NCBI GenBank assembly: GCA_035627915.1
Contig: DASPKT010000250.1
Location: forward strand, 1-20,431
From: DASPKT01 sp035627915
Lineage (GTDB): Bacteria > Pseudomonadota > Alphaproteobacteria > Azospirillales > Azospirillaceae
Direction of reading: 5' to 3'
DNA length: 20,431 bases
Shown here: in pieces, positions 15,041 to 20,431 of the stretch
How the letters are laid out: each line of letters begins with the position of its first letter
Position numbering within the stretch: the first letter of the stretch is position 1
Made by a program: the position numbers and the translations under genes
Notes under the pieces: generated by a model
Told to the model about the DNA's origin: nothing
Database searches by the model: none
Seen by the model: the letters and a program-made list of their open reading frames with translations, nothing else

Positions 15041-17356
15041 TCACCAAACCATCTCCTCCGCCCCCCGCTCCGCCGGGTCGGTGGAGCAGAGGCCCAGGTC
15101 CGGGTGGTAGAGGCCGGGGTCGGCGACCAGGAACTGGCCCAGCGCGCCGGCGCGGCGCAGCAGGCCCAGGCGTTCCCAACGCGCGGCCTGGAAGGGCGGG
15201 ACGGCCACGGTGTAGCGCTGCAGCCTCCGGGCGACGGCGCCGGGGCGTTCCGCCCGGTCCAGCGCGGCGATCAGGTCGCGCACGTCTGCCTCTTCCCTCT
15301 CGTCGCCGCCCCAGGGGACGATGACGGTTGCCTGCCCGTCGGGGATCAGCCGGAAGTCGGCGGCGACGCTGCGGTAGGGGATGTCGCCAAGGCGCCTGAC
15401 CCCGGCGAGGCGCGTCCAGGCGGCGGCCTGGTCCAGCGGGTCCACGCCGTCGGAACGCCTGCCCGCGGCCTCGATCCCGTAGAGCAGCTCGAAGTAGCGC
15501 GTCGTCGTCGCCGGATCGAACAGCCGCTCCCAGCCGAGCTCCCCGGCGAGCCGCCGCGCCGCCTCCCCCCGGCGCGCGAGGTCAGGCAGGTCGCCGCGCG
15601 GGGGTCCGTCCGCCGGCGGCTCGAAGACGATCAGGCGGCCGGGCTCCGGCCGCCCCTCGCGGTTGCAGCGCCCGGCGGCCTGGACGAGGCTGTCGAGCCC
15701 CGCCATCACCCGCAGGACCAGGGGGAAGTCCAGGTCCACCCCGGCCTCGACCAGCTGCGTCGACACCACCCGGCAGGGCCGGCGATGGTCGAGGTCGTCG
15801 CGGATGGCGTCCAGCACCCGCGTCCGGTGCGCGGCGCAGAGCGTGGCGGAGAGGTGGTGGACGCCCTCCAGCCGCGCGTCGCGCAGGGTACGGTACAGCC
15901 GCGCCGCCCAGCCGCGCCGGTCCACGATGCAGAGCGCCGCCTCCGCCTCCGCCAGCCGCCCGGCGAGATCCGCGTCGGAGAGGGCGCCCGCGGCCTCCGC
16001 CCGCACCCGGGGCGGCAGCGCCGCGGCCGTCTCCGCGGGCGGCACGATCTCCCGAATGTCGGGCAGGCCGAAGTCGAGCGGGCGCCCCTGCCCCAGGGCC
16101 GGCTGCGTGGCGGTGCAGAGCAGGACCGTGGCGCCGTAGTCCTCCGCCAGGGCCCGCAGCGCCTCCAGGCAGGGGCGGAGGTGCGGCACCGGCAGCATCT
16201 GCGCCTCGTCCAGCACGACCACCGCGCCGGCGAGGTTGTGCAGCTTGCGGCAGGCCGAGGGACGCGCGGCGAACAGGCTCTCGAAGAACTGCACGGCCGT
16301 GGTGACGACGACCGGCGCGTCCCAGTTCTCCGCCGCCAGCTTGTGCCGGTCGGGGCCGATCCCCTCCTCGGCGGTCCCGGGCGGCGGGGCATAGGCGGAA
16401 TGGTGCTCCACGACCGCGTCGGGGATGCCGGCGAAGGCCTCCTCGCGGAAGACCCGGGCGGTCTGCTCGATGATGCTGAGGTAGGGGATGACGTAGACCA
16501 CCCGCCGCAGGCCGTGCAGGCGGGCGTGGCGCAGGGCGAAGGCCAGCGACGACAGGGTCTTGCCGCCGCCGGTCGGGACCGCGAGGGAGTAGATGCCGGG
16601 TGATCCGGCGGCCGCCTCCAGGCAGCGCCCCAGCACCGCGGCGCGCAGCCGGTTCACCGGCGCGCCGGGATCGCGGAGCCGTGCCGACTTCGCCTCCAGA
16701 TGCGCGAGCAGCGAGGCCTCCAGCGCCGCCAGGCCGGGCCGGGGTGCCGCGCGCGCGGCGGCCTGCCCGGGCGCCGTCACCCCTTCGGTCGCCAGCGCGT
16801 CGGCGTCGGTCAGGCAGGAGAAGAGCATGCGGCCGAACAGCGCCAGCCGGAACGGGCACCGGAGCCGCGGCGGCGGCGCCAAATCCGGGAGCAGCGGCGC
16901 CGCCTCCGCCGTGAAGCCGGCCCGCGCCGCCTCGCCCCTGCCGGCATCGGCCAGCCGCGCCTGCAGCGCGGCGCCGCCGGGCCCGGAGCCGTCGGGCAGA
17001 CCCGCATGGTGGCCGGCGACGGCATAGGCCAGCAGCCAGGCCAAGCCCCCGTCCCCGTACCGCTCCAGCGCCGCCCTCGCCCCGAAGGTCGAATGGTCGA
17101 CCCGGGGGGCCGGCGGGTCCCTGCCCGCCTCCTTGCAGGCATGGGCCTCCGCGAGGTAGGCCTGGAACTCGGGATCGTACTTGCCGGCGTCGTGCAGCAG
17201 GCCGGCCGCCTCCCCCAGCGCCGCCAGGTCGGCGCGCCCGGGCATGAGCCCCCCGGCGAACGACAGCGCCTGCCGCGCGACCAGGCGGAGATGCGGCAGC
17301 AGCTCCTCCCACTCCGCCTGCGGCCGCCCGTCCAGCGTGTGCGCGTGGGCCTTCAT
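15041..17356 (-). CDS. cas3: CRISPR effector nuclease-helicase Cas3 (type I-C)
   Basis: A 771-residue protein recruited by Cascade to unwind and degrade target DNA. The N-terminal HD nuclease (about 1-200) shows LLHDAGKYDPEFQAYL (H55, D56, K59), DHSTFGA (H88), GHHAGLPDG (H116, H117) and SCLTDADALATEG. The SF2 helicase has Walker A PTGGGKT (261-267), DEAQ (383-386), CTATQP (414-419), VSTQLVEAGVDLDFPLV and QAAGRCNREGR motifs. ATG 17356 is preferred over GTG 17380 because GGGAGGAA lies just upstream and the MKAHAH start is typical. It ends 191 nt before cas5c, so it may be a separate unit. Array 2 lies upstream and is read toward it. Confidence 0.97.
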   Translation of the reverse strand: MKAHAHTLDGRPQAEWEELLPHLRLVARQALSFAGGLMPGRADLAALGEAAGLLHDAGKYDPEFQAYLAEAHACKEAGRDPPAPRVDHSTFGARAALERYGDGGLAWLLAYAVAGHHAGLPDGSGPGGAALQARLADAGRGEAARAGFTAEAAPLLPDLAPPPRLRCPFRLALFGRMLFSCLTDADALATEGVTAPGQAAARAAPRPGLAALEASLLAHLEAKSARLRDPGAPVNRLRAAVLGRCLEAAAGSPGIYSLAVPTGGGKTLSSLAFALRHARLHGLRRVVYVIPYLSIIEQTARVFREEAFAGIPDAVVEHHSAYAPPPGTAEEGIGPDRHKLAAENWDAPVVVTTAVQFFESLFAARPSACRKLHNLAGAVVVLDEAQMLPVPHLRPCLEALRALAEDYGATVLLCTATQPALGQGRPLDFGLPDIREIVPPAETAAALPPRVRAEAAGALSDADLAGRLAEAEAALCIVDRRGWAARLYRTLRDARLEGVHHLSATLCAAHRTRVLDAIRDDLDHRRPCRVVSTQLVEAGVDLDFPLVLRVMAGLDSLVQAAGRCNREGRPEPGRLIVFEPPADGPPRGDLPDLARRGEAARRLAGELGWERLFDPATTTRYFELLYGIEAAGRRSDGVDPLDQAAAWTRLAGVRRLGDIPYRSVAADFRLIPDGQATVIVPWGGDEREEADVRDLIAALDRAERPGAVARRLQRYTVAVPPFQAARWERLGLLRRAGALGQFLVADPGLYHPDLGLCSTDPAERGAEEMVW

Positions 17357-17512
17357 CGGTTCCTCCCGCGGTCGGCGCACACGGGATCATGCGCGGGAGG
17401 CGGCTTAGATGCAACCCTGGATAGGCCGGTGCCTCCGGCTCGCCGCCCGTTCCCCCGATGGTCCGCGAGGCCCGCATCCATCCGGGCGACGCCGCGCGAG
17501 GGGTGAGGCCCA

Positions 17513-17547
17513 GTTCATGCAGGCCAACGCCCCGCGTGACGGGCGAC
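17513..17547 (-). repeat. Decayed CRISPR repeat beyond the distal end of array 2
   Basis: The segment ends ACGCCCCGCGTGACGGGCGAC (17527-17547), which matches the right two thirds of the array 2 repeat apart from one deleted C and one G-to-C change. The left third is scrambled. It lies 34 nt before the first good repeat (17582), the exact spacing of one spacer, so it is a former array unit. Confidence 0.7.
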
Positions 17548-17581
17548 CGGGCGTCCCGGAGAAAAGGGTCTATGCCGAGAA

Positions 17582-18674
17582 GTTTCAATGCACGCCCCCG
17601 CGTGAGGGGCGACGCCGATCTTGTGCGCCAGGGTCATACAGTCGTCGTTTCAATCCACGCCCCCGCGTGAGGGGCGACATGATGGAGCGGATGTGCTTCT
17701 GTCCCATGGGGAGTTTCAATCCACGCCCCCGCGTGAGGGGCGACCGATTGAGCGCGCCAAGGAGGCCCGGGAGCGGCAGTTTCAATCCACGCCCCCGCGT
17801 GAGGGGCGACCCCTCTCGCAGATCGCCGGCAGCACGCCGGCCGGTGTTTCAATCCACGCCCCCGCGTGAGGGGCGACGTCGCGCCACTGCGCCTCGCCTC
17901 GGAACGGGCAGTTTCAATCCACGCCCCCGCGTGAGGGGCGACCGCGATACATCGCCGCCAGGTCCTCGGCCGGAGAGTTTCAATCCACGCCCCGCGTGAG
18001 GGGCGACCGCCCGTAGACCGCACGTCCAGGGGAGTGAGTGAGGGTTTCAATCCACGCCCCCGCGTGAGGGGCGACCTTGTGCTTCGGCGTGTCGGTGATG
18101 CGGACGTTGTTTCAATCCACGCCCCCGCGTGAGGGGCGACAACCTGCTCCTCCTTGCCGTCGATCTTGACGGTGTTTCAATCCACGCCCCCGCGTGAGGG
18201 GCGACCGGCGCAGGCGCGCGCGGCGGAGGGGCTGAACACGTTTCAATCCACGCCCCCGCGTGAGGGGCGACCCCGCCGCGCCGGCCGAGGCGCCGGCCGC
18301 GCCCGCGTTTCAATCCACGCCCCCGCGTGAGGGGCGACCGGGTGCGACCCCGACAATCACTTCCATGCAAGGAGTTTCAATCCACGCCCCCGCGTGAGGG
18401 GCGACCCGCCATGCGCGGCCGGAACTCCCGACACACCCCCAGGTTTCAATCCACGCCCCCGCGTGAGGGGCGACCGCGTGAACAAAGTCATCCTGATCGG
18501 GCACCTAGGGTTTCAATCCACGCCCCCGCGTGAGGGGCGACAACGCGCGCAACCGGTGACGCCGCGATGAAGACGTTTCAATCCACGCCCCCGCGTGAGG
18601 GGCGACCCCGGCCCAGATCAAGTACCTGAAGGAGATCGCCAAGTTTCAATCCACGCCCCCGCGTGAGGGGCGAC
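17582..18674 (-). CRISPR. CRISPR array 2, type I-C, 17 repeats and 16 spacers
   Basis: Repeats start GTTTCAATCCACGCCCCC and end GAGGGGCGAC. Starts: 17582, 17647, 17713, 17779, 17846, 17911, 17977, 18044, 18109, 18174, 18240, 18307, 18374, 18443, 18510, 18575, 18643. Spacers are 33-37 nt, slightly longer than in array 1. The first repeat (17582) has CAATGCACGC, marking the distal end; the copy at 17977 lacks one C and is 31 nt. The consensus differs from array 1 at repeat positions 18 and 22. In the transcript this turns the loop-closing U-A pair into U-G and changes one loop base, so the hairpin is kept. Transcription is leftward from the leader at 18675, toward cas3. Confidence 0.98.
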
Positions 18675-18834
18675 CTCCTCCTTAATAGCAGATTGTTCCT
18701 GCTGCACAAAATCGGCTATCTGCGCGAACGTGCTGCCGAGGCGGATCGGAGAGGCCGTCGGAAGGCCGGATTGCCTGGGGATCGGCGGGCTTGTCCCGGT
18801 TGGGAGCTTGGGGTTCGCGCGGTGCTCGCGCTGT
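18675..18834 (-). promoter_or_regulatory. Leader of CRISPR array 2
   Basis: ATAGCAG (18685) to GCGCGAAC (ending 18729) aligns with the array 1 leader at 35 of 45 positions without gaps, and GGTTCGCGCG recurs at 18812-18821. This marks 18674 as the growing end of the array and suggests both arrays can be served by the one Cas1-Cas2-Cas4 set. Confidence 0.78.
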
Positions 18835-19111
18835 CCGGCATTGCCGGCTTCCCGCCATATCCTCGCCCGGCACATGGATAGGCGGGATGGGGCTGTGGAC
18901 GCGCGCCGCCCTGTCGCGTGACCAGCCGCCGACGTGGCCGGCTTGTCTCGATGCGATGCCGGCATAACGCACGGGCCGGCGCAGGCGGATGGAGGCGGCT
19001 CCCGGCTCCCGGGCGTTACCTCCCCTGCCGGTTCCTGCCGATCCTTCGGCTGCATGCGCCACTTCCGGCCAGGTATCGCGATGGACCTGCCCGGTACGGC
19101 CGACGCCGTCT
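18835..19111. other. Stretch without a recognisable gene
   Basis: Frames on both strands here are open by chance in GC-rich DNA, but the translations are low in hydrophobic core patterns and match nothing I know. I see no RNA gene, transposase remnant or long repeat. It may be decayed DNA at the right edge of the CRISPR block. Confidence 0.4.
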
Positions 19112-19288
19112 TCATCCCGCCTGATGACATCCCGAGGTTCGCACAGATGTGCGCGGTTCGGACCATCCAGGTGGTTCGGCCCGGGAGAGGCAGCAGGACG
19201 GAGGCTGCTCCGCCGATCCGCGGAAGAACTGCCCTGCGAAGCGCATCAGATCAAGCATGTCGTCTACGCGTAGCCGATACATTTTCAT
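19112..19288 (-). CDS. Small ORF of unknown function downstream of the XRE regulator (doubtful)
   Basis: On the minus strand, ATG 19288 has a good GGAGGGG site about 8 nt upstream and opens 58 codons beginning MKMYRLRVDDMLDLMRFAGQFFRG. The first 25 residues look like an amphipathic helix-rich protein start. The rest (Pro, Ser and Cys rich) does not look like a folded protein. It lies 61 nt after the XRE regulator gene on the same strand and could be its partner or a truncated remnant. No family recognised. Confidence 0.25.
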   Translation of the reverse strand: MKMYRLRVDDMLDLMRFAGQFFRGSAEQPPSCCLSRAEPPGWSEPRTSVRTSGCHQAG

Positions 19289-19349
19289 TGGTCGAACCCC
19301 TCCAGCGCCTTTTGCACCTCGCATAAGCCCACAAATCAGCCTTTAAGCC

Positions 19350-19556
19350 CTATCTCTTCAATAAGGGCCCGGGCTCCACCTCAAGGGCCGCCGCGATGCG
19401 CTCCAAGACGGCCACGGTCGGCGAATGAACGGCTCGCTCGAGGGACCCGACATAGCGGGAGCTGATCCCTACCCGCTCCGCCAATTCCTCCTGACTCATC
19501 TTCCGCTCCTGGCGGAGACGTCGGATGTTGCGCGCCACTACCTCGGTAAGGTCCAT
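19350..19556 (-). CDS. XRE-family helix-turn-helix regulator, 68 residues
   Basis: A compact DNA-binding protein consisting of almost nothing but the lambda-repressor-like domain. Residues 8-62 contain NIRRLRQERKMSQEELAERVGISSRYVGSLERAVHSPTVAVLERIAAALEV, with the helix-turn-helix at about 21-40 (SQEELAERVGISSRYVGSLE). Such single-domain regulators occur in restriction-modification controllers, phage or plasmid remnants, and toxin-antitoxin pairs, as well as in stand-alone roles. No toxin or methylase is next to it. ATG 19556 has a weak ribosome site. A perfect palindrome lies 34-49 nt upstream (19590-19605) and suggests autoregulation. Confidence 0.85.
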   Translation of the reverse strand: MDLTEVVARNIRRLRQERKMSQEELAERVGISSRYVGSLERAVHSPTVAVLERIAAALEVEPGPLLKR

Positions 19557-19589
19557 AGCCAGGAAGCAAGCGCATTGCCGCCCCCAACC

Positions 19590-19605
19590 AGGAAGTCTAC
19601 TTCCT
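19590..19605. promoter_or_regulatory. 16-bp palindrome upstream of the XRE gene, candidate operator
   Basis: AGGAAGTCTACTTCCT has perfect 7-bp arms and a 2-nt centre. A third half-site, AGGAAG, lies at 19561-19566, next to the start codon. The spacing fits a small XRE dimer binding its own control region. Binding is inferred. Confidence 0.5.
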
Positions 19606-19911
19606 ATTCGGTTGCCGGTCGGCGATGGGGAACATCAAGGATGACAAGAGTTTCCAGGAATTCGCCTGACCTACGGGAACCCTGGAGGCAGCCGGCGCCA
19701 CCCTGCGGAGATGATGCCTTACCGCCTGGGGGACTGGAGCCGAGCCGCAAGCCAGTCCCGCTTGAGCCGCCATCCGGTGCAATGCCGCACTGGTTCCACC
19801 CGCCGGCGACCCATGGCGCCGTCGCAAGGGGTACTTGATCCCGTCGCCTGCGCCGACCGCACCGAAACCGTTCCCCCCTTCCCTTTCCACCTGTAAGCCC
19901 CGAGGAGGCCC
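19606..19911. other. Intergenic region between divergent XRE and RTX genes
   Basis: About 300 nt separate the two divergently read genes. I see no convincing ORF, terminator or sigma-70 promoter pair. Any promoter for the RTX gene must lie here, given the strong GAGGAGG ribosome site at 19902-19908. Confidence 0.4.
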
Positions 19912-20431
19912 ATGCCCGGACTTTCCCTGACCGGCAGCAACGGCGGCGACCTGCTGGTCGGCGGTGCCGAGAACGACACGCTCGACGGGGCGCACGGTAA
20001 CGACACGTTGCAGGGCGGGGACGGCGACGACACCCTGAAGGGGAACCTCGGCGACGACCTGCTGGTCGGCGGCGCCGGCCACGACACGCTGGACGGATAT
20101 GGCGGCCGCGACACGCTGGAGGGCGGAGACGGCGACGACAGCCTGTCCGGCGAGATCCTCAACGACCTGATCGAGGGCGGCGCCGGCGACGACATGCTCT
20201 CGGGCGGCACCTTCTCCGACACCTTGGGCGGCGGCGCCGGCATCGACCTGGCGCTGTTCCCCGCCGCCCTGTCCGGCTACCGGATCACGCGCCAGACCGA
20301 CGGCTCTGCCCTGGTCAGCGGCACGGAGGGGCCCGACGTGCTGCGCGACGTGGAGTTCGTTGCCTCGACAGGCCGGATTCCCCAGCAATTCCGCCATGTC
20401 GAGCTTCGACAACATGCATGTCGAAGCTCGA
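19912..20431 (+). CDS. RTX calcium-binding repeat protein, 3' end outside the window
   Basis: The ATG at 19912 follows GAGGAGG (19902-19908). From residue 8 onward it carries about a dozen RTX half-repeats of the GGxGxDxL type (for example NDTLQGGDGDDTLKGNLGDDLLVGG and GGRDTLEGGDGDDSLSG), which fold into a calcium-bound parallel beta-roll after secretion. A Tyr- and Val-containing domain follows (GYRITRQTDGSALVSGTEGPDVLRDVEFV), as is common after RTX blocks. 173 codons are visible and the frame stays open to the last base. There is no signal peptide, which suits type I secretion. The HlyD remnant at 7790-8008 may come from the same kind of pathway. Starting directly on repeats, with no N-terminal effector domain, is unusual for a toxin. 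Its activity cannot be told. Confidence 0.85.
   Translation, partial: MPGLSLTGSNGGDLLVGGAENDTLDGAHGNDTLQGGDGDDTLKGNLGDDLLVGGAGHDTLDGYGGRDTLEGGDGDDSLSGEILNDLIEGGAGDDMLSGGTFSDTLGGGAGIDLALFPAALSGYRITRQTDGSALVSGTEGPDVLRDVEFVASTGRIPQQFRHVELRQHACRSS
20399..20431. repeat. 13-bp-arm inverted repeat at the window end
   Basis: TCGAGCTTCGACA (20399-20411) and TGTCGAAGCTCGA (20419-20431) are perfect reverse complements around a 7-nt centre ACATGCA. It lies within the open RTX frame and ends exactly on the last base supplied. Confidence 0.8.

Noticed and set aside
14966..16603. A 545-codon plus-strand frame opposite cas3
   Set aside because: Shadow of the cas3 reading frame, with no recognisable domain.
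9417..17356. A novel or hybrid CRISPR subtype
   Set aside because: Gene order, content and motifs are those of an ordinary complete type I-C system, with no extra gene inserted.
17409..18533. Open frames through array 2 with similar repeated peptides
   Set aside because: Same repeat artefact; no ribosome site and no family.
18618..19166. A 182-codon minus-strand frame covering the array 2 leader
   Set aside because: It runs into the repeat and leader and has low-complexity, non-protein-like content with no ribosome site.

Overview
The window is very GC-rich, tightly packed DNA with GTG/ATG starts and strong third-position G/C bias. It looks like a chromosomal segment of a high-GC alphaproteobacterium (Rhodospirillales/Acetobacterales-like). 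That placement rests on composition and protein style only; no taxonomic marker such as rRNA is present.

Left part (1-6822, + strand). A 2,3-diaminopropionate ammonia-lyase (dpaL, 5' end outside the window) is followed 27 nt later by a GntR/FCD regulator with two winged-helix segments. Next come a PepSY-type inner-membrane protein, a TonB-dependent outer-membrane receptor with its own promoter and a 19-bp palindromic operator candidate, a clear intrinsic terminator, and an outer-membrane barrel-like protein. The PepSY protein and the receptor read as a metal (probably ferric-siderophore) uptake pair.

Junction (6823-8056, - strand). Here lie remnants of a secretion locus. The last ~65 codons of an HlyD-family type I secretion adaptor are coupled by a GTGA overlap to an exported protein of unknown family whose frame is broken by one TAG codon. 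The HlyD remnant stops at the distal end of CRISPR array 1.

Centre (8057-18674, - strand). A complete, canonically ordered type I-C CRISPR-Cas locus is present: cas3, cas5c, cas8c, cas7c, cas4, cas1, cas2. It is bracketed by two arrays. Array 1 has 19 repeats and 18 spacers. Array 2 has 17 repeats and 16 spacers, plus a decayed repeat. Both arrays have their degenerate repeat at the low-coordinate end and related leaders at the high-coordinate end, so both are read leftward like the cas genes. The repeats differ at two positions; the change in the stem keeps pairing in the transcribed strand (U-A to U-G). Cas1, Cas2 and Cas4 would acquire spacers, Cas5c would process the transcripts, Cas5c/Cas7/Cas8c would form Cascade, and Cas3 would degrade the target. 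All key catalytic motifs I could look for are intact. One array 2 spacer encodes the near-universal N-terminus of single-stranded DNA-binding protein.

Right part (18675-20431). The array 2 leader is followed by a stretch with no convincing gene, a small doubtful ORF, a 68-residue XRE-type regulator (- strand) with a 16-bp palindrome upstream, and the start of an RTX calcium-binding repeat protein (+ strand) that runs off the window. The window ends exactly on a 13-bp-arm inverted repeat. HlyD debris on one side and an RTX gene on the other suggest the CRISPR-Cas block sits inside, or replaced part of, a type I secretion region. No wholly new system is evident; the most unusual items are the interrupted exported gene, the ssb-like spacer and the two-array architecture.
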